This document shows positions 24,607 to 34,100 of a stretch of 38,184 bases of DNA, piece after piece. Where the stretch lies: positions 1-38,184 of the forward strand of contig DAONJS010000015.1 of assembly GCA_035405785.1 (NCBI GenBank), in the 5' to 3' direction. The position numbers and the translations under genes were made by a program. Positions within the stretch are counted from its first letter, which is position 1. Every line of letters starts with the position of its first letter. This DNA comes from BPGX01 sp035405785 (GTDB lineage Bacteria; Bacteroidota; Bacteroidia; B-17B0; Aurantibacillaceae). The notes under the pieces are model-generated. The model saw only the letters and a list, made by a program, of their open reading frames with translations. It did not search any database and was not told where the DNA came from.

Positions 24607-25197
24607 TTATTTTTTTATATTTTCCAAAACATATTTTGCAACAGCGTTGGCTTGTTCTTCACTCATTTGAACTTTTGGCATAGCATTTTTACCATTCAAA
24701 ATAACACTAACTATTTCAGATGATTGTAAATTAGTTTGAGATAAATCAGTAGCCCCTGCCATTCCTAATTTTCCATCATTTCCATGACAAACCACACAAG
24801 ATGATTCATATAATTGTTTACCATCAACTATTTCAGTAGATACTTTTTTGGTTCTGCTCATTTCAGCAAGCCCATAAGCGGCTACAATAAACATCAATGA
24901 AAACAAGGCAAGGATTTTATTGTATTTTTTGTATGCTATCACAGCAAGAGGAATAGATGCTACTACTAATACAAGTTTTATGATGAGCATTGGCTTTATT
25001 TCAGGGATATTGATTATTAAATAAATACCGGTTAACAAAAATAAAACGCTAACAATCATTTCAAGAATTTTGGTGTAAGATTTAAACTTTTCCAGTTTTT
25101 CATTGGCATTAGAAAGAAGTAACAAAGTTTTGATGAAATAAATAAGAAAGAAAATTGTTACACTGATGCTGTGAATTTTAAGAATTGTTGAAAACAT
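24607..25197 (-). CDS. Membrane-anchored cytochrome c with four-helix SirB-like domain
   Basis: A 196-aa protein. Residues about 1-120 contain four membrane helices (around 5-27, 45-64, 70-87 and 94-111), resembling the SirB/CopD-type cytoplasmic-membrane domain. A short linker then leads to a small cytochrome c domain (about 128-196) with the haem-binding CVVCH and a distal Met in NAMPKVQMSEEQANAVAKYV, the cytochrome c551/cbb3-type pattern. It would carry electrons on the periplasmic side of the inner membrane. A near-match -7 motif (CATCTTTG, minus strand, 25217-25224) lies 20 bases upstream. It is fused end to end with the HEPN/MNT pair, which is unexpected. Confidence 0.85.
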   Translation of the reverse strand: MFSTILKIHSISVTIFFLIYFIKTLLLLSNANEKLEKFKSYTKILEMIVSVLFLLTGIYLIINIPEIKPMLIIKLVLVVASIPLAVIAYKKYNKILALFSLMFIVAAYGLAEMSRTKKVSTEIVDGKQLYESSCVVCHGNDGKLGMAGATDLSQTNLQSSEIVSVILNGKNAMPKVQMSEEQANAVAKYVLENIKK

Positions 25198-25291
25198 AAT
25201 TTTTAATTTTTGGGCTCAAAGATGTGAAATTATTTGTATTAAATTATTTTAATTTTGTCTAAAATATTAGATAAAGTAAAATATAATGCTG

Positions 25292-25299
25292 TATATTTG
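25292..25299 (+). promoter_or_regulatory. -7 promoter motif for the PHP-domain gene (TATATTTG)
   Basis: An exact TAnnTTTG match 16 bases before the ATG at 25316. It lies inside the longest open frame, downstream of an earlier ATG at 25286, so it decides in favour of the later start. Confidence 0.5.
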
Positions 25300-25315
25300 C
25301 AGGATAATTAAAAAA

Positions 25316-26707
25316 ATGAAAAAAATTTTTACCACCGGCATATCATGCTTGTTAAGTGTACATTTTTTTGCACAAACATTAAATTATTATTTTGGAAATT
25401 TACATTCTCATACTGCATATTCTGATGGAAACAAAGATGCCACTACAACTGGCTGTAATAATCCATCTTGTAGTTTTTCTTATGCAAAGGCATCACAACA
25501 TTTTGATTTTTTAGGTATTTCTGAACACAATCATTCTACCGCAGGATTAAATATCAGCAACTATCATTCAGGTTATACTCAGGCACAATCAGCCAATCAG
25601 GAAGGAGTATTTTTATGCTTATGGGGAATGGAATGGGGAGTAACTACCAATCCAAGTGATGGACATGTAATAGTATATGGTTTTGGCAATCAATTAATAG
25701 GTTGGGAAAGTGGCAACTATGATATTTATGTAGCCAAATCTGATTATGATGCTTTATTTAAGAAAGTTAAAAATAATCCCAATGCCTTTTGTTATTTAGC
25801 ACATCCGGGATATAACGATTTTGGTTATCTTATCTCTAACCCTTACAACGCCACTTATGACTCTGCCATTGTAGGAACTGTATTTAGAAATGGACCTGCC
25901 TTTAGCACCAATACTTTTTATTCAGATTATCCAAATGGTGATTATTTCAATTATTACAGAATACTACTATCAAAAGGATACAAAATAGGCATTGGGTATG
26001 ATCAAGATAATCATTATACAACATTTGGCAGAAGTAATGGCGGAAGATTAGTAATTTTAGCCCCTTCTCTCACTACTAATAATCTATTTTGGGCTATGAA
26101 AAATATGCACTTTTACGGAAGTGATGATTGGAATGCAAAAATTGATTTCAAAATCAATTCTACTGAAATAATGGGAAATATTGTTACTGCTTCTGTCAAT
26201 CCAACCATTACGGTTACACATAATGATGACGATGGTGAATTAGCAGATAGTATTAAAGTATGGTCTGGAGTGTCTGGCAGTGGTTCATTTCCAACTGTTG
26301 TAAAAGTGGTTACTAGTAATAACACACTTGTTTATACTGACACAACTATTCCAAACAATGTACAAAGATATTATTTTATAGAAATCATTCAACAAGATGG
26401 ACAAAGAATTATAACCTCACCTATTTGGTATACAAAAGATCCATTAGCATCTGTTGGAGTTGTAAATAATCATTCATCATCTGTTATAGTATTTCCTAAT
26501 CCTGCAAAAGATATTATTACCATTACTAGTTCAGAAAAAAATTACACCATCAACATTTATGATATTAGTTCAAGAAAAATTTTTAGTACTGTTAATCCAA
26601 ATGAAAGTACTAACATTGATATCAGTTCTTTTTCAGAAGGTATTTATTATATTGAATTAATAAAAGAAAATGCCATTTTATTTCATCAAAAATTTATTAA
26701 AAATTAA
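25316..26707 (+). CDS. Secreted PHP-domain protein with T9SS sorting domain
   Basis: A 463-aa exported protein. The ATG at 25316 yields a clean signal peptide (MKKIFTTGISCLLSVHFFAQ). The catalytic part begins at once with NLHSHTAYSDG, the metal-binding HxH motif of the PHP (polymerase and histidinol phosphatase) superfamily. FLGISEHNHS and CYLAHPGYNDFGY supply further His ligands, and GYDQDNHYTTFGR lies nearer the end of the domain; together they resemble PHP-type phosphoesterases. A beta-sandwich linker (about 285-370) follows, and the last 75 residues are a Por/T9SS type A sorting domain (VFPNPAKDIITIT ... FSEGIYYIELIKENAI). It is therefore a surface or secreted metal-dependent phosphoesterase; substrate unknown. 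The next gene starts 5 bases later. Confidence 0.88.
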   Translation: MKKIFTTGISCLLSVHFFAQTLNYYFGNLHSHTAYSDGNKDATTTGCNNPSCSFSYAKASQHFDFLGISEHNHSTAGLNISNYHSGYTQAQSANQEGVFLCLWGMEWGVTTNPSDGHVIVYGFGNQLIGWESGNYDIYVAKSDYDALFKKVKNNPNAFCYLAHPGYNDFGYLISNPYNATYDSAIVGTVFRNGPAFSTNTFYSDYPNGDYFNYYRILLSKGYKIGIGYDQDNHYTTFGRSNGGRLVILAPSLTTNNLFWAMKNMHFYGSDDWNAKIDFKINSTEIMGNIVTASVNPTITVTHNDDDGELADSIKVWSGVSGSGSFPTVVKVVTSNNTLVYTDTTIPNNVQRYYFIEIIQQDGQRIITSPIWYTKDPLASVGVVNNHSSSVIVFPNPAKDIITITSSEKNYTINIYDISSRKIFSTVNPNESTNIDISSFSEGIYYIELIKENAILFHQKFIKN

Positions 26708-26712
26708 ATTCT

Positions 26713-28434
26713 ATGCGTTTTGGGTTAATCATCATTCTAATTTCAATAATATTTAATTCCTGTACTAATAAAAATCAGGAAAAAGATAACAGACCTATTT
26801 CTCCTGTTGCAGGAGGCACATTGATAATCGCAGAAGTGGCAAAACCATTATCTTTATATCCACACAAATTAACTCGCATTGAAGAAGCGTTAATTTGCAA
26901 TCAGATATATGAACCACTTATCAGATTAAATGCAAAAACACTTGATTTAATCCCTGCTCTTGCCGAAAAGTGGGAAGTATCAAAAGATGGTAAAGAAATA
27001 AAATTTTACCTGAGAAAAGGAGCAAGATTTGCAGACGATCCTTGTTTTTCTGGTGGAAAAGGAAGAGAAGTAACGACTGCTGATGTAAAATATACATTTG
27101 AAAAACTTTGTGTTGAAAGTGAAAATAATTACCACTTTTATACTATTTGTAATGATAGAATTGTAGGCGCAAAAGAATTTAATGAAGCCATGCAACATTA
27201 TACAAAGGATAAAGAAAAACCAGAAATCAAAGGATTAAAGATTTTAGATGATTATACTTTTATTATTCAGCTCAAATACCCTAATTATCAAAGTTTTTTG
27301 CAGTTATTAGCCACGCCCATTGCTGCCATTCTCCCCAAAGAGGGTATTGAAAAGTATGAGGATAAATTGGATTTTGGGGCAGGTCCATATCGTATTGCAA
27401 AAGATTTATCAAATGAACAACAGTTAGTTTTATTAAAAAACCCATACTATTATGGAGTAGATAAAGAAGGATTTGCTCTGCCTTATATTGATACTATTAT
27501 TATTCGTTATTTTGAAAATACAGAAAATGCTATCAATGCATTTCTTAATCATCAGGTAGATGTTGTAAATGATGTTCCAAATAGTGCCGCCAAAAGAGTT
27601 GTTGAACATCATATTAATTCATTTCAAAAAACACCTCCAGAGTTTATAATTGATGTAGCTAACCAAATGTTTGTTCAGTATGTCCTCATAAATACCCATC
27701 TTTATCCATTTGACAATGTAAAAGTTCGTCGTGCTATTAATTATGCATTAGACAGAAATAAGATTATTGAAAAAGCATTTAATGGGCAAGCATTTCCCGG
27801 TATTTATGGTATAACACCACCAGCATTTAAGGACTATGATATAACAAAAATACATGGCTATGATATAGATATTCCAGAAGCCAAAAAACTTCTTAAAGAA
27901 GCAGGTTATCCTGATGGCAAAGGTTTTCCAAATGTTACTATTTATACAAACAAAGGTTTTTCCAAAACACAAGTTGCTATAAATGAAATGCAAAGACAAT
28001 TAAAAGAAAATTTAAACATCAATGTAGTGTTTGAAAGCTTACCATTAGATATAAAATTCAGATTAGAACAAAAAAACAAAGGGCATTTTTTCAGACAAGG
28101 ATGGGTTGCTGATTTCCCAAGTCCTGAAAATTTCCTAAGCCTCTTTTATGGCAGACATATTTCCCTTGACACTAATAAAGTATATTTCCCAAATACTCAA
28201 AGATATATTAACCCTGAATTTGATAATTATTTTGAAAAAGGCAGAGATGCTATAAACAAAGACAGTGCGTATTATTATTTTATGAAAGCTGAACAGATAT
28301 TAATGGATGATGCTCCACTTGTTGTACTATGGTATGAAGCCGCTTATAGATTGTTTAATAGTAAAGTAAAAAATTTGTATATGAATCCAATGCGTTACTA
28401 TGATTTACGCATTGCAAGCATTGAAAAAAAATAA
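26713..28434 (+). CDS. OppA-type ABC transporter substrate-binding lipoprotein
   Basis: A 573-aa family 5 extracellular solute-binding protein (OppA/DppA type), usually for oligopeptides. The signal ends in a lipobox, FNSC at about 14-17, so it is a lipoprotein. Family motifs: SLYPHKLTRIEEALICNQIY, LIPALAEKWEVSKDGKEI, FADDPCFSGGKGREVTTADV, FPNTQRYINPEFD and DAPLVVLWYE. No permease or ATPase genes are adjacent, as is common in Bacteroidota. It follows the PHP gene by 5 bases and may be co-transcribed. Ligand not predictable from sequence. Confidence 0.9.
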   Translation: MRFGLIIILISIIFNSCTNKNQEKDNRPISPVAGGTLIIAEVAKPLSLYPHKLTRIEEALICNQIYEPLIRLNAKTLDLIPALAEKWEVSKDGKEIKFYLRKGARFADDPCFSGGKGREVTTADVKYTFEKLCVESENNYHFYTICNDRIVGAKEFNEAMQHYTKDKEKPEIKGLKILDDYTFIIQLKYPNYQSFLQLLATPIAAILPKEGIEKYEDKLDFGAGPYRIAKDLSNEQQLVLLKNPYYYGVDKEGFALPYIDTIIIRYFENTENAINAFLNHQVDVVNDVPNSAAKRVVEHHINSFQKTPPEFIIDVANQMFVQYVLINTHLYPFDNVKVRRAINYALDRNKIIEKAFNGQAFPGIYGITPPAFKDYDITKIHGYDIDIPEAKKLLKEAGYPDGKGFPNVTIYTNKGFSKTQVAINEMQRQLKENLNINVVFESLPLDIKFRLEQKNKGHFFRQGWVADFPSPENFLSLFYGRHISLDTNKVYFPNTQRYINPEFDNYFEKGRDAINKDSAYYYFMKAEQILMDDAPLVVLWYEAAYRLFNSKVKNLYMNPMRYYDLRIASIEKK

Positions 28435-28472
28435 TTTAAATCTCATTTATTTTATTGTTGATAGATTAGATT

Positions 28473-28931
28473 GTGGCTGAAAATTTATACGAGATATTAG
28501 GTGTTTCATCCAATGCAACTTTAGAAGAAATAAAAATTGCTTTTAGAAAATTAGCACTTTTATATCATCCAGATAAAAATCCCGATACAAAAGAATTATT
28601 TGTAAAAATTTTGAGTGCTTATGAAGTGCTTTCTGACCCTGAACTTCGTAAGAAATACGATTTCTTATTAACCAGTAAATCTAATTTTTCTGAGATAAAT
28701 TTTACTACATCCTCCAAAAAAAGAGATAAATGGGATGTGAGTGAAGAAGATGAAAAAAGAAGAAAGTATTACAAAGAATATTTTGAAAAACTCAAAAAAG
28801 AATACGAAAAAGAAAAACAAAAATACGAAGCATCTCAACAAACATATAGTGAATGGAGATATTGGATTTTTGCTGTTATAATTTGTGGCATTTTATTCTG
28901 GTTATTGCTATTAACTTATTCTAAAAAATAA
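28473..28931 (+). CDS. Membrane-tethered J-domain protein
   Basis: A 152-aa protein starting at GTG (28473). The N-terminal J domain (about 4-63) has the HPD motif at 32-34 and the QKFIEIxxAYEVLSDPxxRxxYD-like end (AYEVLSDPELRKKYD). A long charged Lys/Glu-rich helix follows (about 80-125), then a single C-terminal membrane helix (about 129-147). It lacks the Gly/Phe and zinc-finger regions of DnaJ, so it is a type III J protein that would recruit DnaK to the membrane. Overlaps nothing; the next gene is 4 bases downstream. Confidence 0.88.
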   Translation: MAENLYEILGVSSNATLEEIKIAFRKLALLYHPDKNPDTKELFVKILSAYEVLSDPELRKKYDFLLTSKSNFSEINFTTSSKKRDKWDVSEEDEKRRKYYKEYFEKLKKEYEKEKQKYEASQQTYSEWRYWIFAVIICGILFWLLLLTYSKK

Positions 28932-28935
28932 GAAT

Positions 28936-29166
28936 ATGGGAAAGATATTTATTTTGCTGGGAAGTATTTTAGTTGCATTTGGTATTATTATTCTATTATC
29001 AGAACAAGGTGGTTTTAATATAAAATGGTTCTCATGGTTTGGTAAATTACCAGGAGACATTATAATTGAAAGAGAAAACTTTAAATTTTATTTTCCATTA
29101 ACTTCAATGATTCTTGTAAGCATTGTTTTGTCCGTATTATTAAAAATCATTAGAAAACTTCTATAA
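28936..29166 (+). CDS. DUF2905 small membrane protein
   Basis: A 76-aa protein with two membrane helices (about 4-22 and 53-72) and between them WFSWFGKLPGDIIIERENFKF, the hallmark of the DUF2905 family (GrLPGDi.ier.n..fyfPl). Function is not known. It follows the J-domain gene by 4 bases and is probably in the same transcript. Confidence 0.88.
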   Translation: MGKIFILLGSILVAFGIIILLSEQGGFNIKWFSWFGKLPGDIIIERENFKFYFPLTSMILVSIVLSVLLKIIRKLL

Positions 29167-29219
29167 ATACTAAATAATTTCATATCAATCACCCATTTTT
29201 AAATACAAAAATAAAAAAA

Positions 29220-29251
29220 TTTGGAGGATAAGAATAAATTTATTTAACTTG
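29220..29251 (+). promoter_or_regulatory. Candidate promoter of the lipoprotein gene at 29269
   Basis: TTTG at 29220-29223 and, 20 bases on, TTAACTTG at 29244-29251, a two-mismatch version of TAnnTTTG; the ATG is 18 bases downstream. Confidence 0.35.
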
Positions 29252-29268
29252 CAAGCAAAAATAAAACA

Positions 29269-30168
29269 ATGAGAAAAAATGTTTTTAGATATTTTTATGC
29301 AATTGTAGCAGGAACTGTTGTATTAACTGCTTGCAATAATAGTGCAAATAAAGAAAATACTGAAACACCAACAGTAGAAGTTCAAGACACAGTAAAATCT
29401 GGTGTTTTGAATATTGGGGGACAGCTATTTAGTATTCCTTCTCCAATACAAACAGCAATGCTCATTCAAAAACTCGGATTGCCTTTTAATAAAGCTATTC
29501 TTTTTGGAACATCTAAAACTAATACTTTTAATACCGATGCAAGCCGTGCAATAATGCTTGGCGTTTATGGTGCTGATCTTGGTTATGTAAGTATGTATAA
29601 TCAAACACAAGAAGCCCTTACATACTTGACTTCTATTAAGCAATTAGCTGATAAATTAGGCGTTTCATCTGCATTTGATGAAAAAACTTTCAAAAGATTT
29701 GAAAATAATTTGAGTAACAAAGATAGTTTGGTTGCATTAGTAGGTGTGGCTTACAGAGCAAGTGATAGTTATTTGAAAAACAATAAAAGATTAGATGTAA
29801 GTTCTCTTATTCTCTTTGGTGGTTGGCTTGAAAGTATGAATATCGCTATTGAATCATACAAATCAAAAAATAATGATGAGATAAAAAGAAGAATTGCTGA
29901 ACAAAAATTAACTGTCAACAACTTACTACAACTCCTCACTTTAAACACTCCTGATCAAACTGATTTAATAGCATCTTTGAAAGATTTAAATATGACTTAC
30001 GAAAAAGTAGAATTCAAATATCAATATGTAGCACCTACTACTGACACTACAAGAAAAATAACCTATATCAACAGTACTAATGAATTAATAATGGATGATG
30101 CTACCTTCAAAAACATTATTGAAAAAATTCAATCTTTAAGAAATAAAATTACAAATACCAACTCATAA
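29269..30168 (+). CDS. Lipoprotein of unknown function
   Basis: A 299-aa protein with a lipoprotein signal, LTAC at about 19-22, followed by an Asn/Glu/Thr-rich linker. The mature part is mostly helical and reminiscent of conserved hypothetical Bacteroidota lipoproteins: FNTDASRAIMLGVYGADLGY, then LTSIKQLADKLGVSSAFDEK and a VSSLILFGGWLESMNIAIE segment. I recognise no enzymatic motif. It ends 46 bases before the next gene and could share a transcript with it. Confidence 0.75.
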   Translation: MRKNVFRYFYAIVAGTVVLTACNNSANKENTETPTVEVQDTVKSGVLNIGGQLFSIPSPIQTAMLIQKLGLPFNKAILFGTSKTNTFNTDASRAIMLGVYGADLGYVSMYNQTQEALTYLTSIKQLADKLGVSSAFDEKTFKRFENNLSNKDSLVALVGVAYRASDSYLKNNKRLDVSSLILFGGWLESMNIAIESYKSKNNDEIKRRIAEQKLTVNNLLQLLTLNTPDQTDLIASLKDLNMTYEKVEFKYQYVAPTTDTTRKITYINSTNELIMDDATFKNIIEKIQSLRNKITNTNS

Positions 30169-30214
30169 TTTAATAAAATTTAAGGCAATTTAAAAAACTA
30201 AAAAAACAAATTCT

Positions 30215-30637
30215 ATGAAAAAAATTATTTTATCAACTGCTCTCTTTGTAGGATTTCAAATGATTTCTTTTTCTCAGTGCGATACTATTGCTAATCTTTG
30301 TGTTAAACACATTACAAATAATTACATTTCTGATGGTCAGCAATATCGTGCTATGCTACTGAATGCAGAAGAAACTGCCGAATTTCACACTACTATGTTT
30401 GCAGAAACCATCTATCGTTTTGCTGCTTGCAGTGGATTAAAAGATGGCAACCTTATTTTTAGAGTATTAGATAAAGAAAGAAATGTTCTATTTACTAATA
30501 AAGATTATAGAAATGCTCCTTATTGGGACTTCAAATCAAAAAGCACTATTGATGTAATTATTGAAGCACAATTAGATCCTGATAGAAATCCTGGTTCGGG
30601 CTGTGCCGTGCTATTGATAGGATTTAAACAAAAATAA
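30215..30637 (+). CDS. Small exported protein of unknown function
   Basis: A 140-aa protein with a signal peptide (about 1-20, MISFSQ). Mature part has four Cys (CDTIANLC near the start, a central AACS and a late GCAV) and a beta-rich appearance ending in VLLIGFKQK. It may bind at the cell surface or in the periplasm. No domain recognised. It begins a compact run of five same-strand genes with gaps of 6, 1, -4 and 21 bases. Confidence 0.7.
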   Translation: MKKIILSTALFVGFQMISFSQCDTIANLCVKHITNNYISDGQQYRAMLLNAEETAEFHTTMFAETIYRFAACSGLKDGNLIFRVLDKERNVLFTNKDYRNAPYWDFKSKSTIDVIIEAQLDPDRNPGSGCAVLLIGFKQK

Positions 30638-30643
30638 TATGTA

Positions 30644-31153
30644 ATGCCATATTCAAAAGGCATTTATGTTTGGTATAGTGTAATTTTTTTTGTTGCTGTT
30701 TTTAATCATTTCATTGCTCAAAATAATTGTTGTTTTACTGTCAGTCAAAATGTGTTTTTGCCAATCGTTGACGCAAAAAATAAAATAGAAGTTTCATTAG
30801 AAGAAATTTGTCAAAAGTCATCTTGCGTTCAATTTTTATCTCACAATAAATCTGTGTATCTCAAAACAATTTTTTCAATAACAAAAGATACTCTTTCTCT
30901 TCCTCCACAAGAAAAGTATAAAACAGAAATTGAAATAAAATCTGGAAACAAAACTTACTATAAAAAAGATTGGGCAATTTATCAAGAATCCAATCAATTA
31001 TTTTTTGTATTATCGCTTCCTTCTAATTATATTAAGACCCTATCTTTATATGGCATTACTGAAATTTTAATTGATAATAAACCCGTAATTATTTTTTCAA
31101 AAAAAGAAACCAATAAAATTAAAGAAATCAGCAATTATTTATTAAACCACTAA
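30644..31153 (+). CDS. Exported protein of unknown function
   Basis: A 169-aa protein with a long-n-region signal peptide (hydrophobic about 9-24, cleavage after FIAQ). A CC pair follows at once, then EEICQKSSCVQFLS. The rest is beta-rich and Lys-rich. It is 6 bases after the preceding gene and 1 base before the ABC transporter gene, so it is co-transcribed and may serve that transporter, but no domain is recognised. Confidence 0.65.
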   Translation: MPYSKGIYVWYSVIFFVAVFNHFIAQNNCCFTVSQNVFLPIVDAKNKIEVSLEEICQKSSCVQFLSHNKSVYLKTIFSITKDTLSLPPQEKYKTEIEIKSGNKTYYKKDWAIYQESNQLFFVLSLPSNYIKTLSLYGITEILIDNKPVIIFSKKETNKIKEISNYLLNH

Positions 31154-31154
31154 T

Positions 31155-34100
31155 ATGAGTGAGCAGATACTTAGAGCACTGATGCAAATGTTTGCAATTA
31201 TTGCAAAGGTAGATGGCATTACCAACACAGGTAGAAATATCGTTCAATCTTATTTAAAACAACAACTTAACCAAGAACAAGTAGAAAAATACCTCAAAAT
31301 TTTTGATGAGTATCTTGAACAATATCATCAGGTAAGTCAAAAAAAAGAAGGTGCTGCCAAAAAAACAGCTCTTAACTCCGTAAAAATATTAAAAATATGT
31401 TCGCAAATCAATGAGGAGTTAGAGCAAACTCAAAAGTTTGTGGTGTTAGTTCGTTTGATTGAATTTATTCATTCATCTAATCAAATCAGTGAGCAAGAGT
31501 TAGAATTTGTTGAAACTGTTGCAGAAGTTTTTAATATAGATAGAAAAGATTTTGAAAACATTAAAAACCTTGTTGAGCAAAGCATTTCAGATGTTCCTGA
31601 TTCCGATGAATTTTTAATAATCAGTCATCAAGCTCCAAAGAATGTAAGTAAAACCAAATTTTTATTTAATGAAAATATTGTCAATGGTGAAATTAGAGTG
31701 TTACGAATAGAGACAGTCAATCTTTATATCCTAAAAGTTTTTGGTGAAATTGATATTCAACTGAATGGACAAAATGTTGATATTAATAGAGTTTATGTTC
31801 TTACACACGGTTCTTCACTCAGAAGTTCAAAAATAAAACCCATTTATTACAGCGATATTATCGGCAGGTTTTTAGCCGATGAACACACATTTAAAATCAC
31901 TTTTGAAGCCACTGATGTAGAATACAAATTTAAAAATGGAAAAATTGGTTTAAGAGATATAAATCTATTTGAAGAAAGTGGAACGCTTGTGGGAATAATG
32001 GGCGGTTCTGGGGCTGGTAAATCCACTTTGATGAATGTTTTGAACGGAAGTGAAAAGCCATCAAAAGGAAAAGTGCTTATCAATGGAATTGACATTCATA
32101 AAGAACCTGAAAAAATTGAAGGTGTTATTGGACATGTGCCACAAGATGATTTATTGATTGAAGAATTGACTGTTTTTGAAAACTTATTTTACAATGCTAA
32201 ATTGTGTTTTGGAAATTTAGATGATGAAGAAATCAAAAAGAAATGTGATGCCCTTTTATCTGATTTAGGATTATCTGAAACTGCGAATCTAAAAGTAGGA
32301 TCTCCATTAGAAAAAACTATTTCTGGCGGACAAAGAAAAAGATTAAACATAGCATTAGAACTTATTCGTGAGCCATCTGTATTATTTTTAGATGAACCTA
32401 CATCGGGTCTTTCATCAAGAGATTCAGAAAACATAATGGACTTACTCAAAGAATTAACCTTAAAAGGAAAATTGATTTTTGTAGTTATCCATCAACCATC
32501 CTCTGACATTTTCAAAATGTTTGATAAATTAATTATATTGGATGTTGGTGGTTATCTCGTTTATTATGGCAATCCTGTTGATTCTGTTTCTTATTTCAAA
32601 AGATTAATTAATCACGCCAACGCTGAAGAAACTGAATGTCCCCATTGTGGTAATGTAAATCCTGAACAAGTTTTTAATATCATTGAAAGTAAAGTATTAG
32701 ATGAGTATGGCAACTTAACAAAGAAAAGAAAAACATCTCCTGCTGAATGGAATAGATATTACAAAGAACTTATTGAAAAATATGTTCGCACAAAAGAACA
32801 TTTTTCTACAATTCCTGAAGCCATTTTCAAAATCCCTAATAAAATTCAGCAATTCAAAGTTTTCCTTACAAGAGATGTCAAAAGCAAACTTACAAATACA
32901 CAATATCTGCTAATTAATTTTTTAGAAGCACCTGCATTAGCATTCATACTTTCATTTTTAATCAGATACTACAACACTGATGTAGATACCGGAAAAGGTT
33001 ATATTTTCAGAGAAAATGACAATGTGCCTGCGTATTTATTTATGGCAGTAGTGGTGGCTTTATTTATAGGAATGATGGTAAGTGCTGAAGAAATTATTCG
33101 TGATAGAAAAATTCGAAAAAGAGAAGCATTTTTGAATTTGAGCAAAGGGTCTTATTTGTTGAGTAAAGTGGTTATTATGTTCGTATTGTCGGCTATTCAA
33201 ACATTTACATTTATTATTGTAGGAAATAATATTTTGGGCGTTAATGGTCTATTCACAGATTACTGGCTCGTGTTATTCTCTACATCCTGCTTTGCAAATA
33301 TGCTCGGTCTAAATATCTCTGCGGCATTTAATAGTGTGGTAACCATTTACATATCTGTTCCATTTTTAATTATTCCACAATTGATCTTAAGTGGCGTTAT
33401 TGTAAAATTTGATAAATTAAATCCTCTGCTTACACAACCCGGCAATGTGCCATGGAGTGGTGAGGTAATGACAAGCAGATGGGCTTATGAAGCATTAGCC
33501 GTTAATCAATTCAAAAACAATAATTTTGAAAAACACTTTTATATTTATGATAAAGTAATAAGCAATGCTCAATACAAAAAAGTATATTGGATTCCTAAAC
33601 TTCAAAACAAACTCACTAAAATAGAAGATGAACTAAAAGATAAAAATCACAATGTTTCTATTCTCATTCAGGATATTAATTTGGTTAAAAATGAAATTTT
33701 AAAAGAATATAATACTAACAAATCTTTTCAAAAAATTCTCAAAAACAAAGAAGAAATTCAATCACTTTCAATAAACACTATCAGTGTAGAATCAATTAAT
33801 ACCATCAGAAATTACTTATATAATTTGAATAATTATTACATAGACCTTGAAAATGCTGCACGCAAGAAAAAAGACGAAAAAGCACGCAGTATGCAAAAAA
33901 CACCTGCCGAAAAAGAAGCATTTGTAAAATTAGAAGAAGAAAATGAAAACGAAGCATTGAATCAACTGGTTACTAATAGCAATGATATTAGCGGCGAAAG
34001 ATGTATGGAAAAAGACGGCAAATTGATTCGCAGAATTGATTTGGTATTTTATGATCCCGAAGATTCTAATTTAGGTGGTGCACATTTTTATGCACCAAGA

